From positions 88,501-152,500 of the forward strand of contig NZ_QFFK01000012.1 in the NCBI RefSeq assembly GCF_003149455.1: DNA of 64,000 bases. The letters are read 5' to 3'. The stretch's first letter is position 1, and each line of letters begins with the position of its first letter. The position numbers and the translations under genes are program-made. The notes beneath the pieces were generated by a model that made no database searches, was not told the DNA's origin, and saw only the letters and a list, made by a program, of their open reading frames with translations. Below, piece by piece: positions 44,997 through 53,419 of this stretch. The DNA is from Chitinophaga deserti (lineage in GTDB: Bacteria > Bacteroidota > Bacteroidia > Chitinophagales > Chitinophagaceae).

Positions 44997-45027
44997 TTGA
45001 TTAATCCCCGTTAACCTTGTAATTTCG
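44997..45027 (+). promoter_or_regulatory. Promoter of the glyceraldehyde-3-phosphate dehydrogenase gene
   Basis: TTGA (44997-45000), 19 bp, TAATTTCG (45020-45027). Expected start about 28 nt before the ATG at 45063. Confidence 0.6.
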
Positions 45028-45062
45028 CTACTCAATTTTTCATCTACAAACTACAGTGTAAA

Positions 45063-46079
45063 ATGGGAACTTCTCTTAAAATTGGTATTAATGGTTTCGG
45101 TCGCATCGGCCGCCTGGTATTCCGCCAGATTTACAATATGCCCGGCATCGACGTGGTTGCGATCAACGACCTGACCAGCCCCGCGGTATTAGCTCATTTG
45201 CTGAAATATGATTCTGCACAAGGCAGATTTGGACAGGATGTGAAGCACACCGACAACGCGATCGTTGTAAACGGCGAAGAAGTGAAGATTTATGCTCAGA
45301 AGGATCCCTCCCAAATTCCCTGGAAAAACCACGATATCGATGTGGTAATCGAGTGCACCGGCTTCTTCACAGATAAAGCCAAAGCAGAAGCACACATCAC
45401 TGCAGGCGCTAAGCGTGTGGTAATCTCCGCTCCTGCTACCGGTGATCTCAAAACCGTTGTATTCAACGTAAACCACGATATCCTTGATGGCAGCGAAACC
45501 GTAATCTCCTGCGCTTCCTGCACCACCAACTGCCTCGCCCCCATGGCGAAAGTGATGAACGACCAGTTCGGTATCGTTACAGGCCTGATGACCACCATCC
45601 ACGCCTACACCAACGATCAGAACACGCTCGACGCACCGCACCCGAAAGGCGACCTCCGCCGCGCCCGTGCCGCAGCCGCCAACATCGTGCCTAACAGCAC
45701 CGGCGCTGCTAAAGCCATCGGCCTGGTTCTGCCTGAGCTGAAAGGTAAACTTGATGGTAACGCTCAGCGCGTTCCCACCATCACCGGTTCCCTCACCGAA
45801 CTCACCACCATCCTTAACAAGAAGGTGACTGCAGAAGAAATCAATGCCGCCATGAAAGCAGCTTCCAACGAATCTTTCGGTTACACCGAAGACGAAATCG
45901 TTAGCTCCGACATCATCGGCATCCACTTCGGTTCCCTGTTCGACGCAACACAGACCAAAGTGATGACGCAGGGCGACGTTCAAATCGTGAAAACCGTTTC
46001 CTGGTACGATAACGAAATGTCTTACGTTTCCCAGCTCGTACGCACCGTGAAACACTTCGCAGGCCTGATCTCCAAATAA
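45063..46079 (+). CDS. gap: Type I glyceraldehyde-3-phosphate dehydrogenase
   Basis: A 338-residue glycolytic enzyme that oxidises glyceraldehyde 3-phosphate to 1,3-bisphosphoglycerate with NAD+. NAD-binding GINGFGRIGRLVFR at 8-21, catalytic ASCTTNC with the nucleophile Cys153, His180 in TTIHAYTNDQ, phosphate-site residues in RRARAAAANIVPNSTGAAKA and the C-terminal WYDNEMSYVSQLV are all present. Full length. Codons are strongly biased to C-ending forms, as expected for a highly expressed gene. Followed by its own terminator and then by pgk, the next enzyme in the pathway. Confidence 0.98.
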   Translation: MGTSLKIGINGFGRIGRLVFRQIYNMPGIDVVAINDLTSPAVLAHLLKYDSAQGRFGQDVKHTDNAIVVNGEEVKIYAQKDPSQIPWKNHDIDVVIECTGFFTDKAKAEAHITAGAKRVVISAPATGDLKTVVFNVNHDILDGSETVISCASCTTNCLAPMAKVMNDQFGIVTGLMTTIHAYTNDQNTLDAPHPKGDLRRARAAAANIVPNSTGAAKAIGLVLPELKGKLDGNAQRVPTITGSLTELTTILNKKVTAEEINAAMKAASNESFGYTEDEIVSSDIIGIHFGSLFDATQTKVMTQGDVQIVKTVSWYDNEMSYVSQLVRTVKHFAGLISK

Positions 46080-46104
46080 TCAAGCCAACGAACATATCAG
46101 CCAA

Positions 46105-46148
46105 CCCTCCGCATCATGCTGCATTCCAGCCTGTGCGGAGGGTTTTTT
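46105..46148 (+). terminator. Rho-independent terminator after gap
   Basis: Stem CCCTCCGCA (46105-46113) / TGCGGAGGG (46134-46142), then TTTTTT. It lies between gap and pgk, so pgk is either read through or uses its own promoter. Confidence 0.85.
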
Positions 46149-46175
46149 GTCTTACTCTCCTAAAACTCACCCAAC

Positions 46176-47372
46176 ATGAGCCAATTCTCCCAGCATAATT
46201 TTAAAGGCCAGAAAGCCCTGGTACGCGTAGATTTCAATGTGCCCCTCAATGATCAGCGCGAAATTACCGACGATACCCGTATGCAGGCCGCCGTACCCAC
46301 CATTAAGAAAATACTGGCAGATGGTGGCGCCGTGATCCTCATGAGCCACTTCGGCCGCCCGAAAGATGGTCCCACCGAGAAATATTCCCTCCGCCACCTC
46401 GTAAACCGCCTCATCAAGCTCCTCGACGGCACTACCGTGAAATTCTCGGAAGACTGCATCGGCGAAGCTGCTGAAACCGCGGCTGATAACCTCCAGATGG
46501 GTGAAGTGCTCCTGCTGGAAAACCTCCGCTTCCATAAAGAAGAGGAGAAAGGCGACAAAGCTTTCGCAGAAAAACTCTCCAAACTGGGCAGTGTTTATGT
46601 AAACGATGCTTTCGGCACCGCGCACCGCGCCCACGCCTCTACGGCCGTGATCGCTGAGTTCTTCCCTAAAGATAAAAAGATGTTCGGCCTCCTCATGGAA
46701 GCAGAAACCGCCAGCGCAGAAAAGGTGCTCCACAGCGCGGAGAAACCCTTTACCGCCATCCTCGGAGGCGCTAAGGTGTCTGACAAAATCCTCATCATTG
46801 AAAACCTGATGTCCAAAGCCAATAACATCATCATTGGCGGCGGTATGGCATATACTTTCCTGAAAGCCCAGGGTAAAGAGATCGGTAATTCCCTCGTGGA
46901 AAATGATAAGCTCGATCTGGCAAACGAACTGCTCGCCAAAGCCAAATCTCTCGGCGTACAGCTCCTCATTCCTGAAGATTCCATCGCGGCAGATAAATTC
47001 GCTCCCGATGCCAATACCCAGGAAGTGTCTAACGACAATATCCCCGCCGGCTGGATGGGCCTGGATATCGGAAAGAAATCCATTGCGCAGTTCAGCGAAG
47101 TGATCGCCAACAGCAAAACCATCCTCTGGAACGGTCCTATGGGTGTTTTTGAAATGCCTGCTTTCCAGGGTGGAACCAAGGCAGTGGCTGATGCTATCGT
47201 AAAAGCTACTGAAAAGGGTGCTTTCTCCCTCGTTGGTGGTGGAGACTCTGTTGCGGCAGTGAACCAGTTCGGCCTGGCCGATAAGGTGAGCTATGTATCC
47301 ACCGGTGGTGGTGCTATGCTGGAGTTCTTCGAAGGTAAAGAGCTGCCCGGTATTGCGGCGGTTAGAAAATAG
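46176..47372 (+). CDS. pgk: Phosphoglycerate kinase
   Basis: A 398-residue full-length enzyme that makes ATP from 1,3-bisphosphoglycerate. Hallmarks are RVDFNVPLND near 17-26, LMSHFGRPKDGP near 55-66, LLENLRFHKEEEKGD, the linker region AILGGAKVSDKI and the nucleotide-binding GGGDSVAAVNQFG near 350. Same strong C-ending codon bias as gap. The gap-pgk order suggests a glycolytic cluster, though a terminator separates them. Confidence 0.98.
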   Translation: MSQFSQHNFKGQKALVRVDFNVPLNDQREITDDTRMQAAVPTIKKILADGGAVILMSHFGRPKDGPTEKYSLRHLVNRLIKLLDGTTVKFSEDCIGEAAETAADNLQMGEVLLLENLRFHKEEEKGDKAFAEKLSKLGSVYVNDAFGTAHRAHASTAVIAEFFPKDKKMFGLLMEAETASAEKVLHSAEKPFTAILGGAKVSDKILIIENLMSKANNIIIGGGMAYTFLKAQGKEIGNSLVENDKLDLANELLAKAKSLGVQLLIPEDSIAADKFAPDANTQEVSNDNIPAGWMGLDIGKKSIAQFSEVIANSKTILWNGPMGVFEMPAFQGGTKAVADAIVKATEKGAFSLVGGGDSVAAVNQFGLADKVSYVSTGGGAMLEFFEGKELPGIAAVRK

Positions 47373-47389
47373 TAAGGTTTATAAACCAT

Positions 47390-47427
47390 AAAAAAGCCCG
47401 GCAGGAGTTATCCATGCCGGGCTTTTT
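47390..47427. terminator. Bidirectional terminator between pgk and the M20 gene
   Basis: Perfect 13-bp stem AAAAAGCCCGGCA / TGCCGGGCTTTTT between convergent genes. Confidence 0.88.
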
Positions 47428-47441
47428 CGTTTACGGGATGC

Positions 47442-48815
47442 TTATTTACCGCTCATTTCCGCAAAAAACTTGTGGAAGTAAGGGATGGTTTCGATGCCTT
47501 TATAATAGTTATCGAGCCCGTATTTCTCGTTAGGAGAGTGCAGATTGTCACTGTCGAGGCCAAAACCCATGAGTACTGTTTTCAGTCCGAGGGTTTTCTC
47601 GAACAGTGCTACGATGGGGATGGAACCGCCGCCACGTACCGGGATGGGCATTTTGCCGAAGGTGGAGTTGATGGCTTCGCAGGCAGCTTTGAATGCCACA
47701 TGGTCGGTAGGCGTAACATAAGGAGCGCCGCCATGGTGGGGCGTTACCTTCACTTTAACGGATGCCGGGGCAATTGATTCAAAGTGTTTGGCGAACAGGT
47801 TGGAGATAGTTTCCCAGTCCTGGTTAGGTACGAGGCGCATGGAGATCTTCGCAAAAGCCTTGGAAGGCAGTACGGTTTTAGCTCCTTCGCCGGTGTAACC
47901 ACCCCAGATGCCATTTACTTCGCAGGTAGGGCGGGTGCCGGTGCGCTCGAAAGTGGAATATCCTTTCTCGCCCCAGAGTTCGTTAACGCCGAGGTCCTCT
48001 TTATATTCCGCTTCGTCGTACGGCGCGCTGTTAAGTGCGGTACGTTCTGATTCGGAGAGTACCACCACGTCGTCATAGAAGCCGGGGATGGTGATGTGGT
48101 TATTTTCGTCGTGGAGGGAGGCGATCATTTTGGCGAGGATGGTGGCAGGGTTAGCCACTGCGCCGCCATAAACACCGGAGTGCAGATCGCGGTTAGGGCC
48201 GGTTACTTCCACTTCCATATAGGCCAGGCCGCGCAGCCCTGTGTCGAGAGAAGGCGTGTCAAGGCTGATCATGGCGGTGTCGGAGATCAGTACCACGTCC
48301 GATTTCAGGCGGTCTTTATTTTCGGTGAGGAATTTACCCAGGTTGCCGGAGCCTACTTCTTCTTCGCCTTCGATCATGAATTTCACGTTGCAGGGAAGGG
48401 TATTGGTGCGGAACATGGTTTCAAATGCCTTCACATGCATGTAAAACTGTCCTTTATCGTCGGCAGAGCCGCGGGCATAAATCTTACCGTCTTTGATCAC
48501 AGGTTCAAACGGAGGGCTGTCCCACAGGTTGAGGGGATCGGCCGGCTGCACGTCATAGTGGCCATAAACCAGTACGGTAGGGAGCTTGGGGTCAATGATC
48601 TTTTCACCGTAAACAATAGGATGACCGGCAGTTGGGCATACCTCTACGTTATCAGCACCGGCTTCGATGAGCCTTTGCTTTACGGCTTCGGCACAGCGTT
48701 TCGTATCATCATTATGGCGGGAGTCCGCACTAACGGAGGGGATCCTCAACAGTTCCAGCAACTCGTTCAGGAAACGGTCTTTGTGCTGGGCCTGGTAATC
48801 TTTCCAAACTTGCAT
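47442..48815 (-). CDS. M20-family dipeptidase
   Basis: A 457-residue cytoplasmic zinc dipeptidase. Metal-site motifs are VLVYGHYDVQPADP (His and Asp, near residues 81-94), ARGSADDKGQFYMHVKA (bridging Asp) and FMIEGEEEVGSGN (general base Glu and metal Glu); a second His lies in the C-terminal NLHSPNEKY. The lid domain is the GxxxDLHSGVYGG type found in carnosinase-like M20 dipeptidases. No signal peptide. It should hydrolyse dipeptides for amino-acid recovery. Single-gene unit. Confidence 0.95.
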   Translation of the reverse strand: MQVWKDYQAQHKDRFLNELLELLRIPSVSADSRHNDDTKRCAEAVKQRLIEAGADNVEVCPTAGHPIVYGEKIIDPKLPTVLVYGHYDVQPADPLNLWDSPPFEPVIKDGKIYARGSADDKGQFYMHVKAFETMFRTNTLPCNVKFMIEGEEEVGSGNLGKFLTENKDRLKSDVVLISDTAMISLDTPSLDTGLRGLAYMEVEVTGPNRDLHSGVYGGAVANPATILAKMIASLHDENNHITIPGFYDDVVVLSESERTALNSAPYDEAEYKEDLGVNELWGEKGYSTFERTGTRPTCEVNGIWGGYTGEGAKTVLPSKAFAKISMRLVPNQDWETISNLFAKHFESIAPASVKVKVTPHHGGAPYVTPTDHVAFKAACEAINSTFGKMPIPVRGGGSIPIVALFEKTLGLKTVLMGFGLDSDNLHSPNEKYGLDNYYKGIETIPYFHKFFAEMSGK

Positions 48816-48994
48816 TTTTGAGCTATTAAACGTTCACAATGGACGCAATTTAAAGGAAATAGGCAGACGGCCCGTTTCCGTGGCAGGAAAAATGATGATT
48901 GGAGCCGGCATTTGTATGCTGCCCGGGCCGCCGTTGTGTCACTCCCTTGTACGGCTGTGGGGCTGCCGGGCAGTGTATCCGGGGCTGTGGGGCA

Positions 48995-49022
48995 TAAAAA
49001 AAGGAAGGGCGTTTACCCTTCC
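48995..49022 (-). terminator. Rho-independent terminator of the response-regulator gene
   Basis: On the minus strand GGAAGGG-TAAACG-CCCTTCC followed by a T-run. The rest of the gap to the M20 gene holds an inverted repeat CTGCCCGG / CCGGGCAG (48919-48926, 48966-48973) and two copies of GGCTGTGGGGC, but no gene. Confidence 0.8.
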
Positions 49023-49048
49023 TCATCGGTATAATGGAATTGTTTGCG

Positions 49049-49513
49049 CTAGGAAATGAGCTTCTGGCGGAGGAGGAACTCGAGTTGTTCGTTTACGCTC
49101 AGGAGCTTTTCTGTCAGTTCGCGGTTTTCTTTACGGAGGGCGTACACTTCATATGCCTTCTCGATATTGTGCCGCAGTTCTTCATCATTCCAGGGTTTGG
49201 AGAAGTATTTATATACTTGTCCCTTGTTAATCGCGTCGATCACCGCGTTGATATCGGCGTATCCTGTAAGCAAAATCCGGATGGGTTCCGGGTACTTGTT
49301 CAGAATCGACTCGAAAAATTCGATACCCGTCATTCTGGGCATCCTTTGATCCGAGATAATGATGTGAAATTCATGATCTTCCAGCAGTTTGTACGCGTCT
49401 TCGGCCGATTCTGCGGTCTGCACCGTATAAATTCTTCTGAAAGAGGCTTTAAAAGCATTCAGATTGTGAATCTCATCATCTATATAGAGGATGTGAATAT
49501 GTTGTGCACTCAT
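49049..49513 (-). CDS. Response regulator, receiver domain only
   Basis: A 154-residue protein with one receiver domain: acidic pair DD at 12-13, phospho-acceptor Asp55 in IIISDQRMP, Thr in ILLTGYAD and the conserved Lys in YFSKPW. A C-terminal helical tail (ENRELTEKLLSVNEQLEFLLRQKL) looks like a coiled coil, giving the layout of RpfG-like receivers without the HD-GYP output domain. No kinase gene is adjacent. It probably signals through protein contacts. The upstream frame extension to 49567 is rejected because it has no family match. A CTGTGT-N11-ACACAG dyad lies upstream at 49581-49603. Confidence 0.88.
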   Translation of the reverse strand: MSAQHIHILYIDDEIHNLNAFKASFRRIYTVQTAESAEDAYKLLEDHEFHIIISDQRMPRMTGIEFFESILNKYPEPIRILLTGYADINAVIDAINKGQVYKYFSKPWNDEELRHNIEKAYEVYALRKENRELTEKLLSVNEQLEFLLRQKLIS

Positions 49514-49731
49514 TCTGTATGCAGTAGACTTTAAGTAAGTTAATAAAAATAAGCGAGTTAGCAACAACGAACTGTTATGCCTGTGTCAAAATAATGTACA
49601 CAGTTAATGCATTCTCCGGCAAATTTCCTGCGGCCGTTCTTTTCAGTGGTGTCGGCAGGAAAACCGATTCAAACATAGATATTTTTCGTTATCCCACTTC
49701 CAACTTTCTGACGATCGCTGTTAATGTTTTC

Positions 49732-49761
49732 GTAACCGCTGGAAGTTGGGCAGTAACCGCT
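49732..49761 (+). promoter_or_regulatory. 21-bp-period direct repeat upstream of lemA
   Basis: GTAACCGCT at 49732-49740 and again at 49753-49761, exactly 21 bp apart. The second copy ends 13 bp before the -7 box at 49775. Possible paired activator site. Confidence 0.4.
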
Positions 49762-49774
49762 TTTACACTAAACC

Positions 49775-49782
49775 TATTTTTG
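49775..49782 (+). promoter_or_regulatory. -7 box TATTTTTG of the lemA operon
   Basis: Exact TAnnTTTG match, 63 nt before the ATG at 49846. No -33 match; the direct repeats occupy that position. Confidence 0.4.
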
Positions 49783-49845
49783 TGCTTTCCGTTATTTCTT
49801 GTAGGTTTGAGCATACCCGTTATTTTCATTTAAAATAGAATCAAT

Positions 49846-50424
49846 ATGAAAACTGGAATCATTGTGATCATTCTCCTGGTACTCCTGGGTTTTTTCGGTT
49901 GCAGCAAGTACAATGGAATAGTTAAGAGCGAAGAATCAGTGAAAAAAGCATGGGGCAACGTAGAGAGCCAATACCAACGCCGGGCTGATCTGATCGATAA
50001 CCTGGTAAGCACTGTAAAAGGCTCTGCCAACTTCGAGCAGGAAACCCTTACCAAAGTGATTGAAGCCCGTTCCAAAGCTTCTTCCGTTCAGGTAAATGCA
50101 GATAACCTGACACCTGAAAATGTGGCTAAATTCCAGCAGGCTCAGGGCGAGCTCGGCGGCGCACTCAGCCGTTTACTCGTAACCGTGGAGCAATATCCTC
50201 AGCTGCGTACTACCGAGCAGTTCCAGACACTGATGGCTCAGCTCGAAGGCACGGAGAACAGGATCGCCGTTTCCCGCAACGATTTCAATACTGCCGTGAA
50301 CGATTTCAACAGCAGTATCCGCACTTTCCCCAATAATATCATCGCCGGCCTCGGCGGGTTCAAAGAGAAAGGATACTTCAAAGCGGCTGAAGGCGCTGAA
50401 AAGGCACCCAAGGTCCAATTCTAG
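49846..50424 (+). CDS. lemA: LemA family protein
   Basis: A 192-residue membrane-attached protein. The N-terminal hydrophobic segment ends in GFFGCSKYN, so it may be a lipoprotein (Cys19) or a single-pass protein. The LemA core follows: VKKAWGNVESQYQRRADLIDNLVSTVKG, ENRIAVSRNDFNTAVNDFN and the terminal SIRTFPNNIIAGLGGFKEKGYF. LemA proteins form helical coiled assemblies at the membrane; exact role unknown. It leads an operon with two TPM-domain genes, a conserved arrangement across many bacteria. Confidence 0.94.
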   Translation: MKTGIIVIILLVLLGFFGCSKYNGIVKSEESVKKAWGNVESQYQRRADLIDNLVSTVKGSANFEQETLTKVIEARSKASSVQVNADNLTPENVAKFQQAQGELGGALSRLLVTVEQYPQLRTTEQFQTLMAQLEGTENRIAVSRNDFNTAVNDFNSSIRTFPNNIIAGLGGFKEKGYFKAAEGAEKAPKVQF

Positions 50425-50511
50425 TACATAACGCCTCCATAAAGGGCGGCCCGGGGGCAGCTAACACTGCCCCCGGCCGTCTTTTTACAGGATGCCTAAC
50501 ATACGTTTCTT

Positions 50512-50967
50512 ATGAAACTGTTCCCCTTTAAGAAAAGAGAATTCTTTACCGACGATGAGAAGAACCGCCTCATCGGGGCTATCCGCCACGCCGAAAGGCT
50601 CACCTCAGGCGAAATCCGCCTCTTCGTGGAAAGCCATTGCGAATATGTTGATCCCATGGATCGTGCCCGCGAAGCTTTCCTCTCCCTCGGTATGGAAAAA
50701 ACAAAACAACGCAACGGCGTACTCCTGTACATCGCCCTGCGCGACCATCAGTTCGCCATCCTGGGCGACCAGGGGATTCACGAAAAAGTGGGCGACGACT
50801 TCTGGAAGCACGAAGCCGACCTCCTGCGCAGCCATTTTTCCGGCCAGCGCATCGTGGAAGGCATCGAGGTATGCGTGAAAGAGATCGGGGAATCCCTCTT
50901 GCGGCATTTCCCTTACGAATCCGGCGATTCCAACGAGCTGCCGGATGATATTGTTTTTGGTAAGTAG
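50512..50967 (+). CDS. TPM domain-containing protein
   Basis: A 151-residue soluble protein made of one TPM (TLP18.3/Psb32/MOLO-1) domain: ERLTSGEIRLFVESHC near 29, RNGVLLYIALRDHQFAILGDQGIHEKVGDDFWK near 68-100 and a C-terminal helix. It lacks signal peptide and membrane segment, unlike the next gene, which carries the same fold with a signal peptide. Second gene of the lemA operon. Some TPM proteins have phosphatase activity; here the function is unknown. Confidence 0.88.
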   Translation: MKLFPFKKREFFTDDEKNRLIGAIRHAERLTSGEIRLFVESHCEYVDPMDRAREAFLSLGMEKTKQRNGVLLYIALRDHQFAILGDQGIHEKVGDDFWKHEADLLRSHFSGQRIVEGIEVCVKEIGESLLRHFPYESGDSNELPDDIVFGK

Positions 50968-50976
50968 ATACGGATA

Positions 50977-51792
50977 ATGATGCATAAGCAACGAAACATA
51001 TTATTTCTTCGCTGGTTCCTCGCCCTGGGGCTTGTTTGGCTCGGGCTTGGTGCTTCCGCACAGGAAATTCCCCCGAAACCCGTGCCGCCCAGGCTCGTCA
51101 ACGATAATGCGGGTATTCTCGTTCAGTCAGAAATTAACGAACTGGAAAGGAAACTGGTAGCTTATAACGACAGCACCTCCACCGAGATCGCCATCGTTAT
51201 TGTGAAAACTACCGGCGACTACGATATCTCCGAATATGGTCTGAAGATCCTTCGGGATTGGGGCATCGGCAGTAAAAAGAACAATGGCGTGCTCATCCTG
51301 GCCGCCATGGACGACCGCCGCATCCGAATAGAAACCGGTTACGGTATGGAAGGTTCCATCCCCGATGCCGTGGCTTTCGGGATTATTAACAAAGTTATTA
51401 AGCCGGCATTCCAGCAGGGGCATTATTACCAGGGGCTGGATGAAGCTACGGATAAGATCATTGCTGCAGCGGCCGGTGAATATAAAGGTGTCCCCCGCAG
51501 CTCCCGCGATGGCGGTGGTGGCGGCAGCATCTTCGGGATTATCATCTTCATTATCATCATCCTCATCATCTTCGGCAGCCGTGGCGGCGGAGGTGGCAGG
51601 GGAGGAAGGGTAATGTCCCGCCGGGGCGATAGTGTATTCGGCGGTATCCTCGGTGGCATGATCGGCAGCAGCCTTGGTGGCGGCGGTGGCAGCAGCTGGG
51701 GAGGCGGTGGAGGCGGAGGCTTCGGCGGCGGCGGATTTGGCGGCTTTGGCGGCGGGTCCGGCGGCGGAGGCGGCGCCAGTGGAAGCTGGTAA
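50977..51792 (+). CDS. YgcG-type TPM domain membrane protein with Gly-rich tail
   Basis: A 271-residue protein with a signal peptide (WFLALGLVWLGLGASAQ), a periplasmic TPM domain at about 40-160 (LVNDNAGILVQSEINELERKL, NNGVLILAAMDDRRIRIETGYGMEG), a membrane helix near 184-200 (IFGIIIFIIIILIIFG) and a tail of about 70 residues that is mostly Gly with Ser, Phe and Trp. This tail is typical of YgcG-like proteins. It starts 9 bp after the previous gene. The lemA-TPM-ygcG operon suggests a cell-envelope assembly of unknown function. Confidence 0.9.
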   Translation: MMHKQRNILFLRWFLALGLVWLGLGASAQEIPPKPVPPRLVNDNAGILVQSEINELERKLVAYNDSTSTEIAIVIVKTTGDYDISEYGLKILRDWGIGSKKNNGVLILAAMDDRRIRIETGYGMEGSIPDAVAFGIINKVIKPAFQQGHYYQGLDEATDKIIAAAAGEYKGVPRSSRDGGGGGSIFGIIIFIIIILIIFGSRGGGGGRGGRVMSRRGDSVFGGILGGMIGSSLGGGGGSSWGGGGGGGFGGGGFGGFGGGSGGGGGASGSW

Positions 51793-51809
51793 CCCGGTAT
51801 AAATAATTC

Positions 51810-51874
51810 AACGGATTTTCAGCAGGCGTATAGTGAAAGAATCGTTACATTCGCTATCTGACTGAAAATCCGTT
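51810..51874 (+). terminator. Long two-part hairpin ending the lemA operon, next to the DUF1835 start
   Basis: Outer 13-bp stem AACGGATTTTCAG (51810-51822) / CTGAAAATCCGTT (51862-51874). An inner 8-bp stem ATAGTGAA / TTCGCTAT carries one G-T pair. The T-run after the outer stem leads directly into the ATG at 51879, so terminator and start region of the next gene are fused. Confidence 0.75.
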
Positions 51875-51878
51875 TTTT

Positions 51879-52820
51879 ATGTTACTCCAAATCCTGAACG
51901 GCGACGCGACACGCACTGTCTTTGATAAAAGTGGTATCCCCGGAGAAGCGCTTGTTTGGCGCGAAATGCTCAGCGAAGGCCTGACCCCGCCCGGCTGTGA
52001 CATAAGCCTGTTTTTTGAAAGAAGAGCGGCATATCTTCATGAAAAATACGGGATCAATGCCCAAACCTACCAGGCAGACATTGCCGGCGCACGTAAAACC
52101 ATCCAGCATGCCCCCCGTTATGAAGAAATCGTGCTCTGGTTCGAATTCGACCTTTTTTGCCAGGTCAACCTCATCTTCCTCATCACTTACCTGCTCAAAC
52201 TGAATACGCCCATGCCCCGCGTGAGCGTGGTACAGCCCGGTAACCATCCCGAAGTCCCGGATTTCAAAGGGTTGGGTATGCTGAAACCGGAACATCTGCC
52301 TGCGCTTTTCGAAAAGAGAAGCTACCTCGAAGCGGCCGACTGGCAGCTGGCATCCGCAGCATGGGAAGCATATACCGGCCGCGATCCCCTGGCGCTGGAA
52401 GCACTTACCCATCGCGCCGCGCCCAATCTCCCCTTTCTTGGAGGGGCTATACAGGCACACCTGCAAAGACTTCCTTCCCTCGAAACAGGGCTTAACAGTA
52501 TAGAACACTTCTTCCTCGAAAAAATAACAATCGGCCCCCTCAGCGAACGTGCCCTTTACAGCCAGTTCTGGAACGAAATGAAGATCTATGGCTTCGGCGA
52601 CTTCCAGCTCGACGTTACCCTGCAGCGCATGGCAAGAGCCGGAGTGCTGCAGCGCGATAATGAAATGATCCGGCTTACAGACCTTGGCCGCGAAGTATTG
52701 CGGGGTGAGCAGGCATTCCTGGCTTATGCTCCGGCAGATAATTCCTGGATCGGCGGCATACCGCTCGATGGTACGCCCTGGCGCTGGAGCAACAAAGAAA
52801 GCCGGGTGGTGAAAGTATAG
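51879..52820 (+). CDS. DUF1835 domain-containing protein
   Basis: A 313-residue cytoplasmic protein. The N-terminus LLQILNGDATRTVFDKSGIPGEALVWREMLSEG matches DUF1835, and the middle and C-terminal parts (ITIGPLSERALYSQFWNEMKIYGFGDFQLDVTLQRMARAGVLQ, then LTDLGREVLRG) have a winged-helix look. Function unknown. The start codon lies 4 nt after the stem of the lemA-operon terminator, so its own promoter would have to overlap that hairpin, or it depends on read-through. Confidence 0.82.
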   Translation: MLLQILNGDATRTVFDKSGIPGEALVWREMLSEGLTPPGCDISLFFERRAAYLHEKYGINAQTYQADIAGARKTIQHAPRYEEIVLWFEFDLFCQVNLIFLITYLLKLNTPMPRVSVVQPGNHPEVPDFKGLGMLKPEHLPALFEKRSYLEAADWQLASAAWEAYTGRDPLALEALTHRAAPNLPFLGGAIQAHLQRLPSLETGLNSIEHFFLEKITIGPLSERALYSQFWNEMKIYGFGDFQLDVTLQRMARAGVLQRDNEMIRLTDLGREVLRGEQAFLAYAPADNSWIGGIPLDGTPWRWSNKESRVVKV

Positions 52821-52868
52821 CGCAGGCAACCTTTTGTCCGCAGGCTGCGTATTCACCGAAAATGCGAT

Positions 52869-53336
52869 ATGAAAAACTTGAAAGCCTGGGCATTCGTGTT
52901 GCTCGTTGCCTGCACCCTGCCGGTGATATCCTGTAAAAAGGATAAAGAAGATAACCTCTACACCGTGAATAACGCCCCAATGAGCGGTGCGCAGGAATTT
53001 CCTGCCGTAACAACCACTGCCACCGGCAGCTTCGATGCATCGTACAACCGCGATTCCAAACAACTTACCATTACCGTTCGCTGGCAGGGCCTCAGCGGTA
53101 ATGCCACCCTTGCCCACATTCACGGCCCGGCGGCCAAAGGGGCAAATGCAGGTGTTCTGCAGAATTTCACCCCCATTCTTTCACTCACACCAGCGGGATC
53201 ATTTTCCACCAGCTTTACCCTCAATGGAACAAACCAGAAGGAAGAAGACCTGCTGGGCGGGAAATGGTATGTGAATATCCACACAGCTGCCCATCCCGGC
53301 GGTGAAATACGTGGACAAATCGAACTGACTTACTAA
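52869..53336 (+). CDS. CHRD domain-containing lipoprotein
   Basis: A 155-residue lipoprotein, lipobox PVISC (Cys22), followed by a Lys/Asp-rich linker and one CHRD domain: NAPMSGAQEFPAV, TLAHIHGPAAKG and the terminal HPGGEIRGQIEL. CHRD domains were named from chordin; the bacterial forms are exported, their role is unknown. Probably anchored in a membrane facing the periplasm or surface. It stands 48 bp after the DUF1835 gene. Confidence 0.9.
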   Translation: MKNLKAWAFVLLVACTLPVISCKKDKEDNLYTVNNAPMSGAQEFPAVTTTATGSFDASYNRDSKQLTITVRWQGLSGNATLAHIHGPAAKGANAGVLQNFTPILSLTPAGSFSTSFTLNGTNQKEEDLLGGKWYVNIHTAAHPGGEIRGQIELTY

Positions 53337-53419
53337 CACATAGCCTATACCATTAAAAGACACGTCGGTAACTCGAAAAACAGGTACAAACCCCAAAGAA
53401 GCAACGGGGGCTGATCTTT

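Noticed and set aside
51882..53123. 413-codon minus-strand frame across the DUF1835 and CHRD genes
   Set aside because: It spans two good plus-strand genes and the gap between them; its sequence is Cys/Phe/His-rich without motifs, as expected of a reverse-frame shadow.
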